The position numbers were made by a program, and so were the translations under genes. Below, piece after piece: positions 42,420 to 51,806 of a stretch of DNA of 64,000 nt. Numbering within the stretch: the first letter of the stretch is position 1; every line of letters begins with the position of its first letter. The notes under the pieces were generated by a model. It was not told the DNA's origin. It searched no databases and saw only the letters and a list, made by a program, of their open reading frames with translations. Source of the DNA: Caecitellus pseudoparvulus (taxonomy: Eukaryota; Bigyra: Bicosoecida); NCBI GenBank assembly GCA_965644315.1, contig CBFFRQ010000053.1, forward strand, positions 186,001 to 250,000, given 5' to 3'.

Positions 42420-43593
42420 TCAGTCTTCCTCCCCGCTGCTGCTGCCTTCGCTGTGGCTGTCAGAGTCACTGTCACTGTCGGAGTCACTGCCCGAGTCACT
42501 GTCGCTGTCGTCCATGGCGATGCTGGGCTGCCCTCGCGTTGCCTTCCACATCGCTGCCTCAGCGTCATACGCAGCTGCTGCCGCTGCCGCCACTGCTGTC
42601 TTGGGAGTGCCTTCTGCCGGAGCGCCGCCTGCCGCCTCCGCCGCCTCGTGAGCGGACCGTTGGCACGCCGCAGCCTCGGCAGCCTTGGCAGCCTTGTCAG
42701 CAGCCTTGGCAGCTTTCTTTGCAGCTGCAGCCTGAGCGGCCGCCGCCTTAGCAGCCTCCTTCTCAGCAGCTGCAGCAGCCTGGGCCGCAGCCACCGACTC
42801 GCGCTGGTCCGCCGGCACGAGGTCCAGCGGCAGCAGTGCCAGGCTGCCCGGGAAGTTGGCCACGAAGGCGGCGACATCTGCATCCAGGCTTTCCTGGGCC
42901 CGTGCAATTTTCTCAGGCTTGGCGTTCTTCTTGCTCTTCAGCTTGTTCAGCCCTGCAAGCTTGCTGTGGATGCGCCCGGCGGGGCCCGCGGCCGGGTCCT
43001 TCGTCGCTGCCTTGGCCCTGCGCTTGGCGGCCTGTGTCTCGCGGGCGGCAGCAGCGGCCTTCTTCTGCTCAGCTTCTTCGCGCTGCTTGGCCAGGCGGGC
43101 TTTGCGGACGTCGTCGTCTTCGCCCTGGGGGGGGGGGGGGGTGGGGGTGAGCAGGTTCGCACCGCGCGGCCATTTGTTGCCGGGGGTGCAAGGAACGCAC
43201 CTGGTTGCTCTCCTTCACGGTGGGCATGCAGCCAACCTCAATGGCCCAATCCAGGAAGTCCTGCTTGGAGTCCTCGTCAACGTACATGAGGTGCCTGGGG
43301 CAGGGCGAGGGAAGGCCCGGTATGGACAGGGAGGAGGCTCTCAAGCCGGGAACACTGGCGGCCTCTGCCGTCGCGGGTGCTCACGTCTGCAGGACTGGGT
43401 TGCGCTCAAAGAAGAAGTCGACGTAGGAGGACATGTCAGAGCCGTCCAGCTGATCCAGCACCTCCTTGAAGTTCGTGTAGAACAAGTCCTTAGGCAGGGT
43501 CATCTCTGTCAGTGGGTGCTCCACAGTCTCGATGCTGTCGTCGGCGAGGGCCATCGCCCACGTGGTGTTTTTCGCGATGGAAGTACTGGCCAT
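42420..43593 (-). CDS. Unrecognised basic/acidic coiled-coil protein, possibly nucleolar
   Basis: Exons 43593-43385, 43294-43201 and 43124-42420 join in phase to 335 residues. The N-terminal 100 residues look folded (PLTEMTLPKDLFYTNFKEVLDQLD, SSYVDFFFERNPVLQT, KQDFLDWAIEVGCMPTVKESNQ) but I do not recognise the domain. A Lys/Ala/Glu-rich helical stretch follows, with basic patches (AKRRAKAA, KLKSKKNAKPEK). Next comes a long Ala/Lys helix, and the end is an acidic Ser-Asp repeat closing in GEED. Basic helices plus an SD tail are typical of nucleolar or histone-binding proteins, and similar tails occur in UTP4 and RBM28 here, but this is weak inference. The second intron carries a 15-G run. Confidence 0.7.
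43127..43141. repeat. Poly-G/poly-C homopolymer run at a splice acceptor
   Basis: Fifteen consecutive G on the plus strand form the C-rich polypyrimidine tract just before the CAG acceptor of the minus-strand gene's third exon. Such runs are length-unstable and prone to sequencing error. Confidence 0.85.
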
Positions 43594-43823
43594 GCTGTTG
43601 GTGGGAGGCTGGTGCTGCTTTTAGGCTGAGCGGGGCAGCAGGTGCAACCTGGGGGCGCCGGAAACAGTTGCTGGTTGCGGGGAAAACGCAGGTGAAACGC
43701 GGGGGAATACAGCCACCAATGAGGAGCAGCAGTGTGCGCACGTTGGTCGTGATGCATGTCTTTTGTGTGAAAGGCCAGCATGGTGTGCTGTAAATGGGGG
43801 GGGGCGCTTCCTCAGCGAAGGGG

Positions 43824-43829
43824 TGCATT
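43824..43829 (-). terminator. Candidate 3'-end hexamer AATGCA
   Basis: It lies two nucleotides beyond the stop of the unrecognised gene that ends at 43832, read on the minus strand. Confidence 0.3.
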
Positions 43830-43831
43830 GG

Positions 43832-44953
43832 TCACAGCATGAAGGGGCTGAACGCCCTGGCACTCGCGTACAGCGGAGGCAGCACGGCAGAAGATGCCCG
43901 CTGCAGGGGGCTCTCCAGCGGCGGCAAGGAGCCGAGAGACCCTGCAAAGTGCAGAGGAGGGGGCGGGGGGAGCCCTGCCATGGGCGCCGCGAACTCGGCG
44001 CAGCGAGGCAGCTCCACGGCTACAGGGGGCGCCTCGGCGCGAGGCTTCTTGGGCGAGGCAGCCGGCACGTCGCTGGCCGCCGAGGCAGGGCTGCCAGCAG
44101 AGGGCGAGCCGACAGGCATGTCTGGAGAGGACGGCTCGCGCTGGCGCTTGGTGCCTCGAGGAGCCAGGGCCTGGTCGATGGCGGCATCCACGGCATCAGG
44201 CAGTGCCATGAAGGGCTTCTTGGCGGAGGGGGCTCGCAGGCGCTTGGGCGGGGGCTTGGGGCCGGTGGGCTGAGGCTCCTTGGAGCCGACGAGGAAGGGG
44301 GAGGAGCTCACCACCTCCTGCACTGGGTGCAGCACCCACACGAACTTGAACGGCGCGTCGCCGTGTGCCTTGGACACCGGCAGGTACTTGCGGTGCACCT
44401 GCGCGAGGGAGGGGGCGCGTGGCGAGAATGTGCGTGCCAGAGTCATGGCAGGCAGAAAGGCACTGCTACGCACCAGCACCTGCAGCGCCTGCATCGCGTG
44501 GTCCAGGTGGTACTGGAACATGGACGGGTTCAGCTTGACGACCTTCATGGTGCCGGTGTCGGAGCTGTGGGGGGACGAGGGACGGTAGGATGAGGGGGCG
44601 GGTAGAGCGGATGCTCGTGCCAGCGAGCGTACCAGTACAGCTGCACGTGGCGGTTATCAAATCGACGCAGGGCCACTGACACTGCAGTGTGCAGGTTCGC
44701 CACGCGGCTCAGGGCCTCGTAGGCCGCAGAGCTGAGCAGGATGGTGATCTGCGGGGGGCGGGTTCTGAGCCAGTTCCGCAGGGAGTTTCGCTAGGGCCGC
44801 ACCACGCCGACGCACCTCCATGAGCGTGGAGGAGTCCTGCACGCCGTCGATGATGTTGGTCTGGTACACAGCCACGGGAAGGTCTTGGGAAACGAAGGAC
44901 TCGGCCCGTGCTGCTGCAGCTGCAGCTGCAGCTGGGGTGAGAGAGGCAGCCAT
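43832..44953 (-). CDS. Unrecognised protein with Ala-rich N terminus and disordered tail
   Basis: Exons 44953-44816, 44748-44633 and 44564-43832 join in phase to 328 residues. The first 160 residues appear folded: VSQDLPVAVYQTNIIDGVQDS, ITILLSSAAYEALSRVANLHTAVSVALRRFD, TGTMKVVKLNPSMFQYHLDHAMQALQVLV. They are followed by FKFVWVLHPVQEVVSSSPFLVG. The C-terminal 150 residues are rich in Pro, Ala and Ser with PPKRLRAP, GTKRQREPS and SPKKPRAE, which look like nuclear localisation signals, so a nuclear protein is likely. I could not match the folded part to a family. The splice phases and plausible protein text across both joins support a real gene. Confidence 0.65.
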
Positions 44954-45452
44954 GATGGCTGGAGAGGGGAGGATAGGACGACTTTCGCACTGGGCCTCGG
45001 CCCTGGGTTTGAAAGACTACATGTTGGGGGGGGAACTAAGCCCTAAGGCGTACCCGGTTGGGGACGTTACCTCATGGCTGAACTTCGAACGGCGTGAGCC
45101 GCGCTGTTTAGCACATGGGGGATGCTCTTCACGGCACTGCTCTTGTTCACAACTGGCAGCTAGCGACTCATGGCTAGCTGATCGCGGGGAAGTTTAGGGT
45201 GGTGTTTAATAGTGAAACTGTGTGTCAAGTGGTGCGATGGAACGCGGCGGATTGGCGGGAGGGGTGTGCAGGGGGGGGTCACAATGGCTCGCAAACGATC
45301 ATTCGAAGAAGCTGCATCAGCCCCCCCACTGCATGCATGGTGAAAGTGCAAAATAGCCACCCACAGCCACGTTGAAGCTGCAGGCGTAGGTGTGCTCTGC
45401 CCACTCGTCGGGGCGCTTCGTGGACTGCTGGCAACAACGCGAGCCGAACAGC
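44954..45452. promoter_or_regulatory. Bidirectional upstream region
   Basis: This 499-nt gap lies between the divergent unrecognised gene and the TPR-TMEM33 gene. It contains G runs (near 45028 and 45268) and an A/T-richer patch around 45200 (GTTTAATAGTGAAACTG). No RNA gene or coding exon was found. Confidence 0.45.
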
Positions 45453-46773
45453 ATGGCTGCCGATTCGACGGCCTCTGGGACGCCAGCCGAGCGAGCGGTG
45501 AACTTGAAGGATCGTGGGAACCAGTGCATGAGAGTGGGAGATTTTGCTGAGGCTGTATCATACTACTCCCAAGCGATCGATTTGGATGGCAGCAAGCACG
45601 TGTACTACGGCAACCGTGCGCTGGCAAACGTGAGTTCCACCTGGCCCGACTGCGGAAATCGGTGCACGTGGACAAGTCCTTTCGGGTCCCTTCCTCACAC
45701 AGCTCAAGCTGGAGAGGTACGAAACTGCAATCTTGGACGCGGACAGTGCCATAGATTTGAATGCGAGCTATGGGAAGGGCTACAGTACCAAAGGGTCCGC
45801 GTTGTTGAAGGTCGGTCGGGTGACAGAAGCCATCGCAGCGTTCCAAGCTGGACTGCAGGTGGACCCTGACAACGCAAACTTGAAAAGCAACCTGGCCTTG
45901 GCACAGAGCAGCGCCGGATCTGCCCCCTCTGCCAGCGGCGCACCTCCTTCCAGCTTGGGGCAGTACTTGGCGGGCTCCCGTGCTGCCATGGTCAGCACAG
46001 GCAAGGCAAGTGCGACCATTGTCGCCTTGGTGCTGTCTCTGGCGCACCTGTTCATCCCGAACCCCCTGTCTGCCTGGTGCTACTACACAGTGCTGGCCAT
46101 TGCCGGTGCCCTGCACGTGGTGCATGTGCTGGAGGCCGCCGGCACTCCGTCTTTCACTGCTGCGTACGGCGCACAGGTCATGAACCAGGAAAGCACTTTC
46201 TTGGCCTTCACCTGCCTCACCTTCAGCCAGGCACCGCCCACGATCGTGGCACTGGTGCCCTTGCTGCTGTACAGCGTCATTCACATGTGCTACTGGGTGC
46301 ACGCCCTCCTGACGCTGGTCGCCCCGGCGGCTGCGGTGTCAGCAGCAGCCTCCATTGACTCTGTCATGCCATCTGTCACAGGGCAGGAGAGATGGGCAGA
46401 GATGGACTCCCGGGCACGGTACGGCATGCTGTCCGGCATGGCACAGGGCACAGTGGCGCAGCTGCAGGTCATGCTGGGCATTTTCCTCATCGTCAACCTC
46501 CTCACCCCTTCCCGAAGCCTCATTGCGCTGTTCCTGCATTGGCGAAACCTGCAGATGCAGGTGCAGTTGGGCACCTTCCCCCACATCAACCAGGCATTTG
46601 CCTCCATCGACACGCAGCTGCTGTCCCTCACCCACCACCAGTACTGCCCAGGAATCGTGCGCAGCGGCTACGCATCTCTGCGCACAGCCTTGGCTGGCAT
46701 GGCAGCCCGCCCACAGCCAGGTGCAGGCGGCGGCGGCCTGGCTGGGGCCTTGTCTTCCTGCTCCATCCAGTGA
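45453..46773 (+). CDS. TPR domain fused to TMEM33/Pom33-type membrane protein
   Basis: Exons 45453-45629 and 45703-46773 join in phase to 415 residues. The N-terminal 130 residues are three TPR units of the STI1/TTC4 class: AVNLKDRGNQCMRVGDFAEAVSYYSQAIDLD, VYYGNRALANLKLERYETAILDADSAIDLN and GKGYSTKGSALLKVGRVTEAIAAFQAGLQVD. After a short linker come several membrane helices that match the TMEM33/Pom33 family, with TLLALSL-like helix 1 (TIVALVLSLAHLF), NQESTFLAFTCLTFSQ, LLPLLLYS-like VALVPLLLYSVIHM and VMLGIFLIVNLLTPSRSLIALFLHWRNLQMQV. TMEM33 shapes ER tubules and works with reticulons and nuclear pores. The TPR carboxylate-clamp type would suit Hsp70/Hsp90 binding. The intron falls inside the TPR region, so the fusion is not an artefact at an exon join. 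Confidence 0.85.
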
Positions 46774-46777
46774 TAGC

Positions 46778-46785
46778 AATGCATT
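46778..46785. terminator. Shared 3'-end palindrome AATGCATT overlapping a stop codon
   Basis: Only 11 nt separate the stop of the TPR-TMEM33 gene (ending 46773) from that of the opposing SDR gene (beginning 46785). The palindrome occupies almost all of this gap and its last base is part of the minus-strand stop. Confidence 0.5.
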
Positions 46786-48431
46786 CATGCAATGGCCAGG
46801 GCAACCCACGCCACCGCCGCAGACAGCAAGAACAGCGCCACAGATGCGAACGGCACCCACCAGTACGTGGGGATGCCAGGGCCACCCTCGCCCAACTTGG
46901 CGGCTCCGTGCCAGTCGGTGTGCAGCGAGCGCAGCAGCAGCTGCAAGGAAGAGAAGCCAAGCAAGGCGGTTTGCCAAGCCCACCCCGCAACGTTGCGTTT
47001 GTGCACGGCAGCAACCACGGCAGCGACGCCTGCATCCACGACATGGGCGGTGATGGCGCCCCACGAAATGGCTTGGAAGAGGGTTGGCACGGAGGAGCGC
47101 AGCTCCGCCCCCCCCACGTGCAGGGAGCAAGTGAGAAGGCTGCCCAGCCGGACCAGCACATCGGCACTGGGCGCCGCGATGATGAGGGCTTCGAGGGCAT
47201 CGTACAGGCCGCCCCAGTTCCACGCGATCGCGAAAGTGGCCAGGAGACCAACCAGCGTCCCCACTTGCACGCCCAGCGGCGGGCCGTGAACACGCCCATC
47301 ATAGCCCTCTGCCCGGTAGTGCGCGACGAGGCGCAAGAGGTTCTCCTCCACGCTGCGGACGGGCCGCCAGCCAAGGTCCCGCTTCGCCGCGTCGCATACG
47401 TAGTGGTTGTCCAGGCTCAACTTTCGCAGGTCGGCCAGGGACAGGAAGGGCTCCGCCCCCACCCAGCCAGCGACGGTTTGCATGACAGCCGCCACCGGCA
47501 CCATGACTTCATCTGGCACGTGGAAGGCCGGGGGGGACGTCGCGAGGGTGAGGGAGGCCCAGCGAGCCTCATCTTCCACCAAGTGCGCCGGCGCCACACG
47601 CGCCTCCGGGGTCATCCACCGGTGCCAGAAGGGCGCTGGGAAACCCAAGCCCGCGAGGATGGGTGTGAAGAACTCCATGGTGCTGTACGCACGTCCATCT
47701 GTAATGAAGTACGCGTTGCCGTTCACCTGGTCGCGGTGCTGCGGGTCTGCCAGGCGGTCGTCGGCAGCTCGGAAGGCAGCCACCAAGTTGTCCACGTGCG
47801 TGAAGTCAGTGTCACCCGACACTCCAAACGGCACACCAGAGAACCCGGCAACTGCCACCTTGAGCAGCTTCGGCAGGTGGTGTGCCTCGCCAGGTCCCCA
47901 GATGCCATTGGGTCGCAGCGCCACGGTGGCGAAGGAGGCGCAGGCGGCGTCCACCACAGCAGCCTCTGCCAGGGCCTTGGAGCGACTGTACGCGTCATTG
48001 TGCTGCTGCGGAATAGGGCACGCCTCTGTCTCCCCTGAGATGTGCCGGTCGCCGCCAAACACCACGCCAGTGCTGCTGGCGAGGATGAACCGATCTGCGC
48101 CTGCGCGCTTGGCCGCTTGCAGCAGCTGCTGGGTGCCTTTCACGTTCACCTCGTGCACGATGGAGGCAGAGACGGCTGCAGGCAGGTTGAATGGCACCAC
48201 TGCAGCGGTGTGCATGACGCAGGTGACGCCTTGAACGGCGGCCTCCACCGCGTCAGTGGACGTGATGTCACACTCGCACCACTCCACTGACTCTGGGAGG
48301 CTCTCTGGCCGCCGCACATCGCCTGCCCGCACACGGCACCCGCTTTCGGCAAGACTGCGCACGAGGGCAGCGCCCGTGAAGCCTGCTGCACCCGTCACCA
48401 GGTACAGCGGCTGGCTCTCTCTTCCATCCAT
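46785..48431 (-). CDS. 3-beta-hydroxysteroid dehydrogenase-type SDR with C-terminal membrane domain
   Basis: This is an intronless gene of 548 residues. The Rossmann start YLVTGAAGFTGAALVRSL, the catalytic YSRSKALAE (YxxxK) and the family terminus YVCDAAKRDLGWRPVRSVEENLLRLVAHYR show an extended SDR close to sterol-4-alpha-carboxylate 3-dehydrogenase/3-beta-HSD and SDR42E. The last 170 residues form several membrane helices. One segment, AHVVDAGVAAVVAAVHKRN followed by WQTALLGFSSLQLLLRSL, resembles the DUF4499/TMEM254 motif. A role in sterol C-4 demethylation at the ER is the best guess; steroid or other lipid oxidation is possible. Confidence 0.82.
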   Translation of the reverse strand: MDGRESQPLYLVTGAAGFTGAALVRSLAESGCRVRAGDVRRPESLPESVEWCECDITSTDAVEAAVQGVTCVMHTAAVVPFNLPAAVSASIVHEVNVKGTQQLLQAAKRAGADRFILASSTGVVFGGDRHISGETEACPIPQQHNDAYSRSKALAEAAVVDAACASFATVALRPNGIWGPGEAHHLPKLLKVAVAGFSGVPFGVSGDTDFTHVDNLVAAFRAADDRLADPQHRDQVNGNAYFITDGRAYSTMEFFTPILAGLGFPAPFWHRWMTPEARVAPAHLVEDEARWASLTLATSPPAFHVPDEVMVPVAAVMQTVAGWVGAEPFLSLADLRKLSLDNHYVCDAAKRDLGWRPVRSVEENLLRLVAHYRAEGYDGRVHGPPLGVQVGTLVGLLATFAIAWNWGGLYDALEALIIAAPSADVLVRLGSLLTCSLHVGGAELRSSVPTLFQAISWGAITAHVVDAGVAAVVAAVHKRNVAGWAWQTALLGFSSLQLLLRSLHTDWHGAAKLGEGGPGIPTYWWVPFASVALFLLSAAVAWVALAIA

Positions 48432-48541
48432 CCTGCGGAAATCGCTTCCAGCGCCCAACCCGAACCGCAAGCTGTGCATGCAAGGGTGTGGGAGGGGGCG
48501 TGGCGAGGGAACCGGCAGGCAGAGAGAATTTCTACAGTGTA

Positions 48542-49666
48542 TTATTTTCGACGCTTGCTCTTGCCGCCCCTGACGCCCTCCACGCCGTACACCACCAGGA
48601 GCTTGTCTTGCAGTGACTTGGGCACGACTCCCTCCCGGATCAGTTCCGGCTTGGGGGGGACGAAGTACCACACGTGCACCCCGTCGCCCGCCTTGACCAC
48701 CGCTGCACGGTCGCGCTTCAGCAGGTCCTTCACAGCCTTCCTGAAGCCCTGCTCGTCCACCTCCGGGTCGGCGGGCTGGCAGGCCATGTACTGTCGCTCC
48801 GCCTTGCTGGGCCACCACGTCTTCTTGCTGTCCAAGTGAGCCCGCCCGATGACGTCAAAGGGCAGCGGGTACACAGCCGCACTGGGGTCCCCTCCCTTGC
48901 CCACTGCCTCCAGCGTCGCGTTGAAGACGCAGTTGGGCGCGTACTGCACCAGGACGCTGGTTGGCGGGTGGGAGGCATAGCCACCCCCCTGCCCACTGGG
49001 GGCCACCCCTCCTCCACCCGCAGCAGGTGCAGGGGGCATGCCTTGCAGCAGGCTGCCCCCTTGCGCCAGCCCAGCACTGGGCTGCGTCCCGGGCTGGTCC
49101 GCCGTCGGCGGCGGCGGCGGCGGCAGGGGCAAGGGGGCCGGTGCGTCGTACCTCCCGGGCCCGACTCGGCCAGCATCGCCTCCGTACCCCACCTCGCTGC
49201 GTCCCATCTGCCCATGTGAGGGCCAGGCTGGCCTGTTGCTGCGTGAATGCTGCAGTGGTTCAGAGTCCCCAAACAGGTCATCACTGTCACTGTCGCCACC
49301 CCCTCCAGCGCTGGCATGCACTGGGCGAAGTCCCGAGACTGGAGCCCCCCGTAGATCAGGCGCTGGCATGGGCCCACCTTGAGCAATGCCAGCGCTGTTG
49401 TGTGCTGCGTGGTGGTGAGTCGCTGGCGGTGGTCCCGGCCTGTGCATGGCGTGCCCAGGCGGTGGACCAAGCACTCCACCACCGGCACTGCGTTGTGGCT
49501 GTGTCTCGACTGTGCGCGGCGGTGCCTGGGCTGCACCGCCAGGGCTCTGGGCTGTCGCCCAAGCGGGGCGAGTGCGGTTCAAGCCTCGCCCTCGGCCCCG
49601 GCCTGGGGGAGGCCCCCTGTGCATGCCAGGCTGCCCATGAGGCGGCCCACGGGGGTGGAAGCTCAT
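48542..49666 (-). CDS. Gly/Pro/His-rich protein with conserved-looking C-terminal domain
   Basis: This is an intronless gene of 374 residues. The first 230 residues are low complexity: an RG-rich start (PPPGRGRGRGLNRTRP), then Gly, Pro, Ala and His repeats, with an acidic patch GGDSDSDDLFGDSEP. The last 135 residues look folded (VLVQYAPNCVFNATLEAVG, TWWPSKAERQYMACQPADPEVDEQGFRKAVKDLLKRDRAAVVKAGDGVHVWYFVPPKPELI) and end in a basic GGKSKRRK. I do not recognise the domain; the WYFVPP segment faintly recalls SPOC domains. The RG-rich N terminus points to RNA binding, probably nuclear. Confidence 0.65.
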   Translation of the reverse strand: MSFHPRGPPHGQPGMHRGPPPGRGRGRGLNRTRPAWATAQSPGGAAQAPPRTVETQPQRSAGGGVLGPPPGHAMHRPGPPPATHHHAAHNSAGIAQGGPMPAPDLRGAPVSGLRPVHASAGGGGDSDSDDLFGDSEPLQHSRSNRPAWPSHGQMGRSEVGYGGDAGRVGPGRYDAPAPLPLPPPPPPTADQPGTQPSAGLAQGGSLLQGMPPAPAAGGGGVAPSGQGGGYASHPPTSVLVQYAPNCVFNATLEAVGKGGDPSAAVYPLPFDVIGRAHLDSKKTWWPSKAERQYMACQPADPEVDEQGFRKAVKDLLKRDRAAVVKAGDGVHVWYFVPPKPELIREGVVPKSLQDKLLVVYGVEGVRGGKSKRRK

Positions 49667-50256
49667 AAATGCGGTCAGAGTCTGCAGCAAAAGGTGGTAA
49701 AGTGGCGGGGAGGCGACCAGAAGCGACGCAGGACAGGCGCTCGTTGCCGCGGAATTTGAGTGCTGTGCTTGCGCAACCTGGGCACAGCTTGGCTTGCCAG
49801 GGAAGGCGCTCGTCTTGCGAGCCTAGCAAAGACAAGGACAAGGCCCTTGGGCACGCGGATGGGATGCGGTAGAGTATTTTGGTGATGTGCTGAGGTCCCG
49901 CGGGGGCATGAAAGTGCAGTGTCTGAGCTGGGCCTGTAGAAAAAGCCGATGCGTCTGTCTTCGCACAGGGCAAGCCACAGTCACAATTCACTGTAGATGC
50001 AGATGATCAAGGGCATGGGTTTATTCGCCGGACACACACAGCGCCTTTGTGCCCGCATTTCCTTGAAGCACAGGTGTGGCACAGGGGAAGCAGGCTGGGG
50101 AAACTCCAGCGAAACACCCACTCCGAAAGGCCTCTTCCCTTCACAAGGGAAGCCTGAGGCCGCATTCCTTCCTGACCCAGCAACGCAAGTGAAGGCGAAC
50201 TATCGGGTCAGCTTGCTGCACGCTGATCTCACGCAGCCGCTCCAGTATATTGCACC
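49667..50256. promoter_or_regulatory. Bidirectional upstream region before DNAJC21
   Basis: This 590-nt gap lies between two divergent genes. A TATATT sits only about 8 nt before the DNAJC21 ATG, too close to act as a TATA box. No RNA gene or exon was seen. Confidence 0.45.
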
Positions 50257-51771
50257 ATGGCGGCAGCAGTGAACATGACAGATGACGGGCGTGTGCTGCC
50301 TGAGGCAGGGCACCAGCGCCCCTGCCACTACGCGCTGCTGGGCTTAGAGGAGACGGCAGAGATGGGGAAAGTGAAGAAGGCGTTCTTCAAGAAGGCCCTG
50401 AAGTGGCACCCTGACAAGAACAGCAGTCCAGAGGCCGCCGAGTACATGAAGCTGTTGCAGGAGGCGTACGAGACGCTGAGTGACCCACAGGAGCGCGCTT
50501 GGTACGACGCACACCGATCCTCCATCCTGCGAGGGGGCAAGCCAGGGGAGGGGGGTGAAGGTGGCGACGCTGAGGACATCTTGGTGGACGTGTTCCAGTT
50601 CTTCTCGGCCTCGGCGTACTCGGGCATGGACGGCCCAGAAGGCTACTATGCTGTGTTCAGGGGGGTGTTCCGGCGCATTGCCGCGGAAGAGGCCAAGTAC
50701 GCAGAGGGAGCGTACACATCTCCTACCAAGAGCGACGGCCTGCCGCCAGCGTTCGGCTCGGCCGAGACGTCGGCGGAAGACGTGCGGGGATTCTACGCGC
50801 ACTGGCTGGCATTCGCGAGCGGCATGACATTTGCGTGGGCCGACAAGTACTACCTGCCAGACGCACCCGACCGCTGGGTGAAGCGCCGCATGGAAGCAGA
50901 GAACAAGAAACTGCGCAAGGCTGCGAGGCAGGCGCGCAGCGAGGAAGTGCGGCAGCTGGTGCGGTGGGTGCGCCGGCGAGACCCACGTGTGAAGGCGGCA
51001 GAGGCGGAGGCCGCAGCGCAAGAGGCAGCGCGCCTGGCGGCGGTGGCAGCGAAGCAGGAAGCTGAGAAGGCAGCCCGTGCCGCTGAGCTGGCTGCAGCTG
51101 TGGAGGCGTACGAGGAGTTGGCTGCAGAGCAGGAGGAGTACGAGGCTAGCCGGTCGGTGTTCGTGCTGGGGGACGAGGAGGAGGAGGAGGGCGGTGGGCG
51201 GGGGCGACGGCGGAAGAAGAAGGGCCGGAAGGGTGCCAGCGCGTCTCCATCGCATGACGCTGCTGCGTCCTCTGGCTCCCAGCTGGCTGCTGGCGTGCCC
51301 ATGGGCCAGCACGCGACGGGGTCGGACGACGACGGCGCAGCGGAGGCGACATCTGGTTCGCCCACGCCCGCTGCTGGGGCACCGTCCGAGCAGCAACCTT
51401 CACGAGGCAAGAAGAAGGGCAAGAAGAAGGGCAAGAAGAAGGGCAAAGCCAGCGCGGGTGATGAGGAGGGTGGCAGTGGGGGTGAAGGCGCTGCGAAGGC
51501 GGCGCCGACAGCGGAGGAGCTCGCGGCTGCAGAAGCGGCCAAGAAGGCCGCCCAGCTCGCACGGCGAGCCAAGAGAAAGGCCAAGGCCGCTGCGAAGGCA
51601 GGCGCCAAGCCGGCCGGGAAGGCGCCTGCTGCCCCGCAGCCGGCAGCCGCTGCAGGTGGCAGGGTGGCCATTGATACGGAGACGACGTGCGGTATCTGCG
51701 GGGCTGAGTTCAAGACCCGCAACAAGCTGTTCACGCACATCAAGAAGACTGGGCACGCCATGTTGAAATGA
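50257..51771 (+). CDS. DNAJC21: DNAJC21/JJJ1-type J-domain protein with C2H2 zinc finger
   Basis: This is an intronless gene of 504 residues. The J domain (residues about 24-95) reads HYALLGLEETAEMGKVKKAFFKKALKWHPDKN with the HPD triad. The family-specific middle follows (FYAHWLAFASGMTFAWADKYYLPDAPDRWVKRRMEAENKK), then a long charged coiled coil (KAARQARSEEVRQLVRWVRRRDPRV, the DNAJC21/JJJ1 hallmark) and an acidic stretch. A Lys-Gly repeat (KKKGKKKGKKKGK) and a C-terminal C2H2 finger (CGICGAEFKTRNKLFTHIKKTGH) complete it. Yeast JJJ1 and human DNAJC21 recycle late 60S ribosome factors with Hsp70. A second zinc finger, present in some relatives, is absent. Confidence 0.93.
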   Translation: MAAAVNMTDDGRVLPEAGHQRPCHYALLGLEETAEMGKVKKAFFKKALKWHPDKNSSPEAAEYMKLLQEAYETLSDPQERAWYDAHRSSILRGGKPGEGGEGGDAEDILVDVFQFFSASAYSGMDGPEGYYAVFRGVFRRIAAEEAKYAEGAYTSPTKSDGLPPAFGSAETSAEDVRGFYAHWLAFASGMTFAWADKYYLPDAPDRWVKRRMEAENKKLRKAARQARSEEVRQLVRWVRRRDPRVKAAEAEAAAQEAARLAAVAAKQEAEKAARAAELAAAVEAYEELAAEQEEYEASRSVFVLGDEEEEEGGGRGRRRKKKGRKGASASPSHDAAASSGSQLAAGVPMGQHATGSDDDGAAEATSGSPTPAAGAPSEQQPSRGKKKGKKKGKKKGKASAGDEEGGSGGEGAAKAAPTAEELAAAEAAKKAAQLARRAKRKAKAAAKAGAKPAGKAPAAPQPAAAAGGRVAIDTETTCGICGAEFKTRNKLFTHIKKTGHAMLK

Positions 51772-51777
51772 TGCCCC

Positions 51778-51789
51778 AATGCATGCATT
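51778..51789. terminator. Paired AATGCA / TGCATT between converging genes
   Basis: The 35-nt gap between the DNAJC21 and UTP4 stops contains AATGCA on the plus strand directly abutting its complement, one element for each gene. Confidence 0.45.
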
Positions 51790-51806
51790 GCAGCGCTGCC
51801 CCAGGC

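Noticed and set aside
51413-51450. The KKGKKKGKKKG-encoding 12-nt repeat in DNAJC21 as a mobile or regulatory element.
   Set aside because: It is a short in-frame low-complexity repeat in a charged linker common in this family, with nothing else to suggest a special role.
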